64,000 nucleotides of DNA from Nyssa sinensis (lineage: Eukaryota > Streptophyta > Magnoliopsida > Cornales > Nyssaceae): contig CM018046.1 in assembly GCA_008638375.1 (NCBI GenBank), positions 45,233,206 through 45,297,205 on the forward strand. Reading direction: 5' to 3'. Below, piece by piece: positions 11,955 to 23,100 of the stretch (position 1 is its first letter; each line of letters opens with the position of its first letter). The notes under the pieces were generated by a model. It saw only the letters and a list, made by a program, of their open reading frames with translations. It did no database searches and was not told where the DNA came from. The position numbers and the translations under genes were made by a program.

Positions 11955-14564
11955 TTATACAATTGGTATTGACATTGAATAATTAAGGTTGTAGGGAGGG
12001 AGGATAATAAAGCTAGATATATACCTGCAGGAAATGAAGTTCAATGAAATGTGATAGGAGGTGGGGCCTTCCTTCCATCTTATAAACTCACTGTTGTTAA
12101 TGTAGATTTGAGGGACATGAGCAATCTTGAGCCAATCCTCTCCCTTTTCTGCTCTGCATCTTTTAGTCAAGTACGGGCACAGCTCAACCCCCAAAAATCG
12201 CAGTGCAGTGAGACGCTGCATCCCTTCCGGCAGGGACAACAACTGAGGGCATCCGTAAATTCCAAGACTCTGCAGCAACGTGAGATTCGCCAAGCTCTCT
12301 GACAGTGTGCTCAAATTCCCACAGAACCAAATTGCTATGTGAGTTAGTGAAGCGGCAGCATCTTGAAGACTCTTTGGTAAACTCACCAGCCCTGGAAGCC
12401 AACTTAGGTTGAGAAATTTAAGCCTTTTGAGCCCTTGAAAGGCATTATCTGAGAACCCGAGTGTATTGCAATGTTGAATGTCCAATCTCTCAAGGGCTGT
12501 GAGATGTCGCAAGCCAAATGGCAGTGAATCCAATGTTGGACATCTATATATATACAAGTTGCGGAGGCAACTCAGATGTCTCATCTCTTCAGGCAAAGAT
12601 GTCAAGTTATAGATGTTGGAAATTGACAGTGTCCGAAGAGAAGTCAGCCCACCAATTGTTCTGTCCGGCAGCTTTCTCAGGCGCGATAATCTCAAATATC
12701 GTAGGTTCATCAAGTTTCCAAAATCTTTAGGAAATTCATGGAGATTTGGACAGTAGTTGAGATCCAAATATTGCAAGTTTAATAGGCTGCCAAATGATTT
12801 AGGGAGTGTTGCTTTGTTTAAATACTTAGCTCTAAAATACCTTAAATGCTTCAGATCTCCAATGGAACTCGGTAACTCAAATTCCAAACTTCTGAATTCC
12901 AGCGCGCGTAAGTATTTAAAACCTGAGATTAGTGCTCGGAAGGATGATTCATTAGGGATTAATCTATCACTCGTTGGTAACTCCTTGAAGGTGCGTAACT
13001 TGTTTACTTGTTGTAAGCATCTTGGCAAAGTTGTAGAAAGGGAAGACGATACAAATTGTGCAAGATCATGAACGAGATCATGCATCTTATATGTTTCCTT
13101 GCTTGAAACTACCCTTTCAAGAAAACACCTCCTCATCAACTCATTGAAATAACCTTCTCCTACATCTTCTAATTCTTCATGGTCCTGAGATGATGACTGG
13201 ATGATGAATCCTTGTGCCATCCAAAGATAGATCAAACTCCATTTGTTAATTTCCTCATCCTTCAAAAACGAGGAACAACAGGCAAAACATTGCTTTAAAT
13301 AAGATGGCATTTGATCATAACTCAGTTTTAGTAGCGCAGGTAAGATCTCGTTTTCCTTTCGTGCAAATCCCCAAATCTCATTGTCTCTCACTGATAACCA
13401 ATCGCGTTTGTCAGTTTTTAAATACAAAAGAGCTCCTAAAGTCCTTGCTGAGAGAGGAACTCCTCCACATTTTCTCACAATTTCTCTTCCAATTTCTACA
13501 AGTTCCTCATTATGCGACTCATCTCCTTCATCAAAAGCCCATTTCACCAGCACAGACAGACAGTCATCATCAGAAAGAGGTTTAATATCATAAGAAGGAA
13601 GTGTGCCCATAATAGAAGCAACTCTCTGACTTCTTGTGGTTACAACAATTCTACTTCCTTTCGCCCCAAAACTCAACAAATCTCGCAGTTTGATCCATTT
13701 CACCTCTTCCTCATTCCATACATCGTCCAATACAAGTAAAAATTTTGTGTTTTCCAGTACTCGCCGAAGGCGACTTTCCAACTCTCCTATTGTTAAGCTG
13801 TCACAGTCCTTAAAAGTGGCCACTCCTACGATCTTCGCAATGATCCTTTTTATATTGAAATCATCAGATACACACACCCATAATCTTTGATCAAAATGAC
13901 TAGCAATTCTATTGTCATTGTACACCAACTGTGCTAGGGTTGTCTTTCCTAGGCCTCCCATTCCTACCATGGGAATGATATGGAGATTCTGATCATCTTC
14001 ATGATCAGTACTGGTAGAGATCAGTGATTGTATTATTTCTTCTCTGTCATTTTCTCTCCCAACAACATCAAGAAAGCAAGTTTCTGATCTCCTTCCACTA
14101 AACTGAACGTGCCTATCTGATACAAATTTAGTTGTGAACGCAAAACCTTTCTTATCTCCTATAATCTCATCCAATCTGTCTCTAATATCTTTCATTTTAT
14201 GATGAATGCTGCAATGAAATTTAAGTGGATTAAAGGCGCATTTAAACAAGTAGCAAACCTCTGTTCTCGTGCTCCTGCGAATATCCACCTGCTGCCTTCT
14301 CAAACCTTCAGTTGCAAAGTCATCCACCAAGTCATCGATGTCATGAACTATGTCTTGAAGCCTTTGCAGCCATTCTCTTGCAGCAAGATTGCTCACATGC
14401 TGTTCTTGTGCTTCGAAAAGGACATTTCGGATGATGAATATGGTGTTCTCCAGCTGCCTCAACTCTTTTGTTACACCCCATGCAAGTCCAATCTGTTGGT
14501 AAGCATAGGCCCCCAACTTGGACAAGATTTTTTCTGTGGATTTAAAGAGGGTTTCTTCTGCCAT
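11955..14564 (-). CDS. CC-NB-ARC-LRR (CNL) disease resistance protein
   Basis: The 869-residue frame begins MAEETLFKSTEKIL, a typical Rx-type coiled-coil start. Ordered motifs are: Rx_N domain 1-140 with an EDVID-like DIVHDIDDLVDDF (71-83); P-loop GMGGLGKTT (201-209); kinase-2 LLVLDDVW (276-283); RNBS-B GSRIVVTTR (303-311); GGVPLS in place of GLPLA (367-372); CFACC (426-430); MHDLVHDLA (494-502); then about ten LRRs to residue 800. Such proteins sense pathogen effectors and trigger defence from cytosol or membrane. It resembles RGA-type CNLs, and no stop or frameshift breaks it. Odd point: the usual end after ...KIAHVPQIYI is followed by about 45 unusual residues. An exact CTGCAG|GTATAT donor at 12024 suggests a spliced end in the mature transcript, with the final exon further left. 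Confidence 0.95.
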   Translation of the reverse strand: MAEETLFKSTEKILSKLGAYAYQQIGLAWGVTKELRQLENTIFIIRNVLFEAQEQHVSNLAAREWLQRLQDIVHDIDDLVDDFATEGLRRQQVDIRRSTRTEVCYLFKCAFNPLKFHCSIHHKMKDIRDRLDEIIGDKKGFAFTTKFVSDRHVQFSGRRSETCFLDVVGRENDREEIIQSLISTSTDHEDDQNLHIIPMVGMGGLGKTTLAQLVYNDNRIASHFDQRLWVCVSDDFNIKRIIAKIVGVATFKDCDSLTIGELESRLRRVLENTKFLLVLDDVWNEEEVKWIKLRDLLSFGAKGSRIVVTTRSQRVASIMGTLPSYDIKPLSDDDCLSVLVKWAFDEGDESHNEELVEIGREIVRKCGGVPLSARTLGALLYLKTDKRDWLSVRDNEIWGFARKENEILPALLKLSYDQMPSYLKQCFACCSSFLKDEEINKWSLIYLWMAQGFIIQSSSQDHEELEDVGEGYFNELMRRCFLERVVSSKETYKMHDLVHDLAQFVSSSLSTTLPRCLQQVNKLRTFKELPTSDRLIPNESSFRALISGFKYLRALEFRSLEFELPSSIGDLKHLRYFRAKYLNKATLPKSFGSLLNLQYLDLNYCPNLHEFPKDFGNLMNLRYLRLSRLRKLPDRTIGGLTSLRTLSISNIYNLTSLPEEMRHLSCLRNLYIYRCPTLDSLPFGLRHLTALERLDIQHCNTLGFSDNAFQGLKRLKFLNLSWLPGLVSLPKSLQDAAASLTHIAIWFCGNLSTLSESLANLTLLQSLGIYGCPQLLSLPEGMQRLTALRFLGVELCPYLTKRCRAEKGEDWLKIAHVPQIYINNSEFIRWKEGPTSYHISLNFISCRYISSFIILPPYNLNYSMSIPIV

Positions 14565-14656
14565 GTTCTAATTATGATGCCCTGAGGTTGTGGAAGAACT
14601 TGAGAAAGGAGAAAATGTTGGTTTGGAGAAAGTATTTGTTTGTTGTGAAGAAGATG

Positions 14657-14667
<11 letters not shown>

Positions 14668-14689
<22 letters not shown>

Positions 14690-14690
14690 C
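14668..14690. repeat. (TA)n microsatellite in the CNL 5' flank
   Basis: About eleven TA units lie about 105-125 bases upstream of the CNL start codon, next to a GTGTGTG run. Confidence 0.9.
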
Positions 14691-14786
14691 GCTTAGTATT
14701 GGCATGCAGGGGATGATCTATCTTCTTAGCAACAACTTTGGACAATCCGACCAACATTGGACAAGCACAACAGCTTTGGAGAATCC

Positions 14787-15016
14787 GGTCAAGAAATCTG
14801 AAGTTGAAAAAGGAAAACGTGCTATTGGGACCTTTACATTTTTGGTAAGATCTGCATTTTAAGACATGAAAAACCATCTATGCAAGGAAGCATATACATA
14901 TATATATATATATAGTGGTTTTCTCAAAGTTAAAGATTGTTGAATCATATGATATGAGTTGCTTCTGGCTGTCCAAAGTCAATCGTTGGAAAATGAATGA
15001 ATGAGTTATCGGTCAA
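14787..15016 (-). promoter_or_regulatory. Three W-box cores upstream of the CNL gene
   Basis: Reading toward the CNL start on the minus strand there are TTGACC at 15016-15011, TTGACT at 14982-14977 and TTGACC at 14792-14787. TTGAC(C/T) is the core bound by WRKY factors and is common in defence-gene promoters. A (TA)n run at about 14668-14690, roughly 100 bases above the ATG, could act as a TATA region. Short motifs occur by chance in AT-rich DNA, so this is only suggestive. Confidence 0.35.
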
Positions 15017-17405
15017 TGAAGATATCAATTTAATTATATTTCTCTGATTATATTTCCCTTTTTATTATATTTTTTTGGGTGCAATTTCCCTTTTTATTAT
15101 AATTACTTGAGGAATACTATCTTTATTATAATATTTTATTAAAAAAATTTACCTGTTGACGTGACTATTTAGATGCTAATAAATTTAGTCTATTAGTACT
15201 AGTAAATTTAGTTTCTTGATGCTGATCATGTTAGATTAGTCCAAGAGGCTTAATTGACTAGCACCTGCATATATTAAGAAACTTAATTGACTAGCACCCG
15301 AATAGTCAATTACATCTGCAGGTAAGTGAATTTGATAAAATTTATAACAAAATAGCATTTCTCTAATTACTTGGCAAGTGCACATGTCCGTGTCAACTAT
15401 CTCTCTCTCTCTCTCTCTCACTTTTTTAAGATAAAACTATCCATACTTATGGTTCTAAATGTTAAAAGTAAAGATATTCTTTAGTCGATGTAATATATCA
15501 TGCGATAATATTTTTTTTTAATAACTGTTATATATATTATGTTTTATTAAAAAAAGAATAACTCATATTACACATAATAAAATATTATTAAAATAATACA
15601 TTATCACGTGACTGATACAGACCAAATCAAAAATTTTCCGGTTAGTGTGTCCCCCACAAATGGTTTTAGACTTCCATGTGTACTATTGATGTTTCTGCAA
15701 GCAAAAAAATGACTCATCTAATATTCCAAAATTTGTTCTATTTCTCCCAATTTACAAGAGATTGGTGTGGTCCCATCATCTTCCTTAATACGAACCCTCA
15801 AGTTATACCCATTTTTCTATATTCTCAGTAATGGCATTACTATTGTTGTAAACATCGATCGATTGTATCGAATGAAAATAATTTTTCTTTTTTTTTTTTT
15901 AAAAAAAAAACATTGATGGTTTTCTTAATTTTTTCCTCGGCATTAACTTTTTCATGTCCTCTTCACCATGTGTCTAGTGGTAGGTCCGAAGGAACACGAC
16001 AATGCATTTTTTTTTTTTTTTTAATTTTTATTTTGTATCTCCTCTTTGTCCTATTCTTCAACTTGAATATGATGGTATATTTGCATTTGATTATAATTCG
16101 ATCTTACTACATATATATATATATATATATAACATTATTTTCATTTTATACAAATGCCCATATTTCATTTTCTTTTACCATAACCAGCCACGTTCATCAA
16201 TGTAAGAAATGTATAGGTTACCCAAAAAAAAAGTGTATAGGGTTTGAAGTCATTGCTCACATCATGTGCCTTGTAGCTTAATGCAAGTCCCAGATTTAGG
16301 GTTGCAAGTCATAGGAGTTAATTTGAACCCGACCTAATTTTTTACAGACTTGGACATATTCTTTTGAATTTGAGACGGGCTTGATCATAAAATAGCAAGC
16401 CCAATTTTAATTCATGTTCAGTCAAGACATGAGCTTTGAGAATTTTTAAGATGCCTGTAAATTTTATAAATGCTTTTAAATGTTATTTATGAAGATGTAT
16501 TTTTCGAGATTTGCATAACAAATGTCAAGACACCTGTGTTACTCACGGAATTTAAATAAGTTCACTTTACTCAAATTCAAATGAAATGAGACTAAAATTC
16601 AAATGAAAGTAAGCCCTAGGAAAAGCTAGAAGCGTGAATGAAACCTATGTGCAACATTAAAGATATTTCCATGTCTTACAAGGTGACGTAATTTCCATTG
16701 CAACAACTTCAAGTTAAGACGAGAAATGGCTATCATCAACCTCGTCGTTAGACTTGCTAATCATTAAAATGTATATTATGAGTTCATATGTTGTAGAAGT
16801 AATGAATTAAAAGGGTGATTGCATTCACAAAAGAAAAAGAAAAAACTAATGGTTAAAGAATACAATTTACTTGAAATCTAATTGAGGCCATTGGTTAGGT
16901 CACAGGCACACGGCTGAAATGCGAGAGATGTGACTTCTACAAATCAATATCACTGGGATAAACCATTATTCCGCCTTTATCCATTATTCTTAAATCATTC
17001 AATATGTGACTTCATAATTCAAAATTTTATGCTCTCATTGATCTTTGGATACAAGTCATAGGAATGGAAATGTTTTCTCAATCCTACGTAAAGCATTAAA
17101 TCTCTTAAACCTGATTCTATACTATCCAACACACCTTTAAGTTTTATCCCAACAGGAACCACAGTGGATTGCTTGAAAGCAGAAATGAATGCTGATGCAG
17201 TATGATGACAATACAATTTTTACAGATCTGTAACTGGGAAAGGGGGAAAACAAAAGCAGAATTCCACAAAGGCAATGTGGTACTATAATCTTTCCCCGAC
17301 ATTAAGAACAAGGTTCACATCCAACGGTTTTGGTAATGGATTTCCGAATTCCGAATTCCCGGGAAATGCACATGCGATTTCATCGACATTGTAAAATGCC
17401 CAACT
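15017..17405. other. Intergenic stretch between the CNL and ERGIC-type genes
   Basis: I find no credible gene. There is a short (TC)n at 15402-15419, a poly-T/poly-A junction at about 15887-15910 and a (TA)n at 16109-16130. The far right end would contain the 3' UTR of the gene whose stop codon is at 17406-17408. Confidence 0.6.
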
Positions 17406-20152
17406 TTACCGGAATCCACTTCTAGTGTTCGGTTTTGTCAGCATCTCAAGAAGTCTGTACATCCAACGATCTAGCATTCCTGCAGTATATAAGAGTAGGC
17501 TATTGTCATGGATGCAAAAAGGCCATATATATATATATATTTATGTACGTGTACTCAAAAGAAAGTAGCTAGATTGTGTTATGGGCAGATTCCATCCAAC
17601 CACCTTGAAAATCAGCTTCTTCAACCACCTTGAAAATCAGTTCATAATTTCACAAATTTCTTGGTGCATTTCTGTCCTAATAAAAACTTGTACAAATTTA
17701 CAACCAAATGTTATTGAAACACTTGGTCATTCGTTCTTACTCAAATTTGTGAATTTTTTAGTCAAGACTTTGAACCAAAATGGATGAAATAATGAAAGGC
17801 CATTATTTAAAAAATAAAATAAAAATTGTTAAAAAAAATTTCCCATTCCTGGCCAGAAACGTGTTCCCCAATAGAGTTGGACACCAGTCCAAATTCAAAA
17901 ACCATGCTAAGAGGGTAAGACACAAACCTGTTAAAGCAAAAGTACCACCTAATACTGCACAAAGCCGAGTGATGAAGTGTAGAAAACTGCGACGTTCTTC
18001 CTTGATGGTCACTGTAATTGGTGACAAATCATACAAAAAGTAGACAGCTGCATCAAACAACAACAGACAAAAGTTAGTAATTGATACTTAATACCAACCC
18101 CTCAAAAAAAAAAACAAAAAAAAAAGGTTCCATATAAACTATGGTCAAACAAACCTGGCCATGTCCTATCGTATTCATTCATGGGGGAAAAGTATTCTGT
18201 AACTGAGAATTGATTAGTTGGCAGAACCTCTTTCGAGATATATTTGTATTCAGTTGGAACAATCTACATCAGAATATACAGAGGATTTCAAAATATAGTG
18301 CTGCTATAAAGAGTAAAACGTTAATAAAAAAAACATCAATTTTAGAACAAAATCAAAGAATTTAAAATATTCTTCAATTAAAAATAGTTGAGGCTTTGGA
18401 TGTCCCACACACATATAATCAGTCAATGTGTCTACTAAGACATTTAAAATAAATAAGTTCTTTTATTAGTACTTAAATGATTCTGCTTGTATTTTCCTTG
18501 TTATAAAATGCTTCCAACAAAGGCATATTCCAGTAGATTATTTTTTTTGGGAAGTAGCATTCCAGTAGGTACTTGATTCATAATTTCCTTTGCCACGTAT
18601 TATGATATCTCCATATTAGACTATGAACGTGCTTCAAAAGCTATTCAAATGAACAGCAAATTTTGGTAGGACACCTACTCTCCCATAAAGATTTACAACA
18701 GGTACCTTCAAATTGACAACACCCAGTATTCTACCAACACCTAAGATTTTTTTTATCAGTCTATCAATACCTAAGAATACAAGTACCACGCCTCTCTTCT
18801 AAAGTGTTCATTTGACAACAAAATGAAAATCATTCACACTCAAGGAAAACACAAAAGTCTTGAAAACGAAATGCCTTGATCAATCACCACAACAGGATTA
18901 TTCACTCGAGTGTAAAGGTATACTCAAGCTCCAAGTTCTGCAACTTCTTATACCAGGTTTCGTGCATAATACTGGGTCATCTTGCTTAAGATGGGCATTA
19001 TTATATTCAAAGAGTAATTGGACCATTAAAAGCAGTACAGTGGTTAAACTCAACCTGCACAAAGTTTGGTGCAGAATATTGGATCCTCTGGCTGTCTCTA
19101 GGCATCATTCGATACATGGTGCAATTGGGCCATTACAAGCTTGAGTATAGCTTGTACACTAGAATGAATAATTCTAGTAAAGACATTACAGAAAAATTAT
19201 CTACGAAGTATAATTTTGGTGCAGACATCATTTGATCAGCTCAAGCGGGTACAGTGAATTTGTTCGATACAATGTACAATTGAACCAATAAACTAGTAAT
19301 CTTTTCATTGTTGAGGTACAGGACAATGATCATTTAGGCAGTTTTAAGCACATATGTACATAAAATATGCCTTTTTATGTCACAGAAGGAAAAGTTTAAA
19401 AATTCTAAATGACAGATGTATGGCTTATCAAAGAAAGCCCAGAATTCACACCTTTATGTAATATTTGAATGTTCCACTAGCGCCACGCAGAATCCGCACT
19501 GTCCCATCAAGTGGATTGTGTAATCCTGGATATTTCGGCCCAAATGATAAATCGTGGATAATGTGACTGACATTGACATGAGTAGCTCCTTCAAAAATCT
19601 GTTTTTTTTTTGGGTTGGGGGGGGGGGTGTTGGAAGGCAATCAGCAATTAAAAGAACAAAGAACAATGTGAACAGGAAAAAAGATGCAGTGCAACTTTCA
19701 CATAGTTTCAGACAAGAAAACCTTCGTTAAAATCCAGTGAACATAAAACCCAATCTAGAAGATATGCCTTTTGCAATTACATCCAAGAAGCTCATTTAAT
19801 ATATCAAAATGTTAATTAATCCAGCCTCCTATGAAATAACATCAGAGTTTTACTATTTTAGTATCCTTTCGATAAACAAGCTTCCCATTTGTCATAATTC
19901 CGCACTACAATGTAAAAGATTGAGATTTTTCTCATATTTCACCATTGCTTGGTGTAAACCGTAAAGCTTGGGCTGTCAAATGTGCCAATGCAAGTTTGAG
20001 TATAACGGGCAGCCCTTTCTGATGAATAAGCAAAGTTAAAGCTTGTCTGCGATCCACTGTCCTAGCACACCAAATTGACAAGACCAAGACTAGATTGTGA
20101 CCTTGCTTTGTCATGCCAAATTTAAAATTTCATATGCAAACGAGGGCGAGGC

Positions 20153-20197
<45 letters not shown>

Positions 20198-23100
20198 TAA
20201 GAGGTGAAGTTAGATGTTCCATAGATGAATAGACAAAGACGAAGGCCCAAAGCCCCTTTATAGTGTTTATATACACTACCAAGTTTGTAGGGGTACCACG
20301 AAAAGGATTTCCACAATGATTGGCACTTTTTGGTGAAACAATTTGCAAAACAAAAGGGCAAAGGAAAATATGTAAGCACCAGCATGGTAAACATCACAAA
20401 AATGTAAGGAATAGGTTATGTAGAAGTGGTATATAACATTAAATTCCATGATTGCCCAAGAGAAGTGAAGAAAACGAAACTGCATCCATGACACCCAAGG
20501 AAACAGCTAAACAGAATTTTGGACTTTCTATTTGAGAACTTGAAACATGCAAGATGTCATGACAGCAACGTATAACGTATTCTTATTGTGATGACAGGGT
20601 GGAGGGAATTAGATTAGAACTAAATCAAAGAATTATTGGCAACCACTATAAACCCATGACTAGATACTAACATTTGTATTGTATACTTCAAGGTCAAAAC
20701 ACTAACACAGTTCAGTACCCCTATGCAGTCGTGGATCCATGAAATTTTCCCACAGGAGCCAAGGTCTCTTAATTTAAATGTAGCTCTTTTGAAATATTCT
20801 AATTTTTTGAAAAGTAACTCAGCTTTGTAATATCCTAGTTTTCTTTGAAAGAAAACTAATTTTTGTTTGCGTTGTCTCTTTCCGTATATAGGTTCACCCT
20901 TGGGCATTCCTTAATGAAATTTTACAAATAAAAAATGAATTTGATATTAATTAATATTTTTTAATTTCTCTAATTTTGATATTAAGCAATAAAATTTAAA
21001 AAAAAAACATTCTTAAAGTGCATTACAAATATTTTTTGTGAAGGAAAAAAAACAGATTTAATGACATAAATAAAATTAACTAATACATTAAATATACTTA
21101 TCAAAAAAAAAAAAAAACTAATACATTAAATATATTTATAATTCAAATTATTTCCAATAGTTTTAAAATGATATTTTTTTAATAGTTTGCAGTAAATATA
21201 ATACTTGACCAGAACCTACACAAGGGATCTTCTGAGAATGTTAAAAATTAAGACCAACGAAAATTGTAAAGCCTAGAACAAAGCATGATATGTATACATG
21301 TGTTGCGTGTGTGTGTGTAACCTTTAATCAAGAGGGGTAAATACAATAATAATCATCAAGAGGGGTGTGGAAATTTTACAATGGGCTTCAAACATGAATA
21401 CATCCAAAACATAATCAAAACACAATTCAAAATATAAGGCATGTTCTATGCGGCACCTAGGGGCAAGATTAGGATAACGAGGAGGTGACAATTTGATGCA
21501 GCAACTCTCTCTCTCTCTCTCTGTATGTCCTTTCAAACCTAAGGGAAAACTTCTATTGAACTTGCAAACTTAGCTCCCATTGATCACAACAGTTGTGAAA
21601 ATGAGAGGAGAGGATATGGTGATCTTCCAGCTAGATTGGACTGTTGAAAACTTGATGTACAGTGTTGGCCCATTCTCAAAACAGTTTAAGATTTTGGAGC
21701 GATTGGTTACTTAAGCTGTTGGAGGATAGCCCTATTAAACCTCTCAAACCAAGCTCCAGGGGATTGCTTCAAGCCATAAAGGGACTTTTTCAACATATAG
21801 ACCTTCCCTTTTGAAGACAGAGATGGAAAATAAGGAGAAACACCCATATACACTTCCTCTTCCAAATCACCATGAAGAAAAGCATCTTTTAATATGATGT
21901 TGGAAAGAGTTGCCTTCTCCTCTTTTTGTACATGGATTAGCCCCCCTCGGGCTCTGTGCTTATAATATATCTTAACATTTACTAATAAAAAAAAAGAGTT
22001 GCTTTAGTTCATTTCTTGGTAAGAGGATTTGGTTTGGATCGATTAAGCTCAAAGAAGATTTTTTTTCTTCATATGTAGCACCTTCTGTAGGAACTTAGAA
22101 ATGGAGCAAATGTTATTAGGGAAGGGGACAATGTACAGTAGGATCGTCAAATGCAAATTGAGGATAGATGGAGTAATACATCTTGCTATGTTGTTTTTTT
22201 GGTTAAATAATCTGCCCTTTTCTTTTCTCCAGATTTAATATAGTTTGACCATGCATGCTAATAAGGTGAAGATCTGCATAAGCCTGGATTAATTGAGACC
22301 ACTTAAGTGGGAATTTGATTTATTGATGGCTTTTTGGGATTGCAAGAAGGATTGTAGTAACCAAATATCTGGCCGAGTTTTCATGTTCATGGTATTGTGT
22401 CATCCGGTTTGAGTTATAAGGGTGTGCATTGGTCTTTGGTAAATGTGTTTCATGTCAAGCTGTGGTTTTCACACATCAAGTGCAAAAGCTTTAGCGGCAT
22501 GATTATTGATTGTCGTTTGAAATTGAAACACACCGTCTAAAATTAATAATTGTTTTAGAAAACCAGTGCTTGAGCTTGCTTAATTTGCATGCTGAAAAGT
22601 TATATGTTAATTCATTTTTATGTAGACTACTATCCTAAATCATTTAAAATAGTGTGTTTTTTGTGGTAGGTCAGTGGTTATGTGTTTTTATACCCAAAAA
22701 AAAACAATGAAAAAAAAGTTAATGATGTACCTATCAAAAGGGAGCATCCATCCCATATACAGCAGCTATCAGCCTTAAGAAATTAACAGAATGTATATCT
22801 ATAATTCCAAAGGCAGCCTCAAACCAAAGAAAGGAAACTTGAGATCACAGTGGTACTAGAGAACGAGAGAGGGAGAAAAAAAAAAACAATTGCAATCAAT
22901 CGAAAAGAAAATGTAATTCAACACTTGTTTTTTTTACCAAAAGAACATACTTTCAAATATTCCCATGAAATTCATGTGCAGAGTCAGAGAACTATATGGC
23001 CTCTCCACTCGATTTAGCTTGTTACAATTTTTTTATTACAAGCACAATAATTTCAATTATCTTTAGTTTTCATTTTCATTAAATGTAACATAAGTATACA

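Noticed and set aside
12051..13890. Several open frames on the plus strand within the CNL locus
   Set aside because: They mirror the highly conserved minus-strand CNL frame and show no domains of their own.
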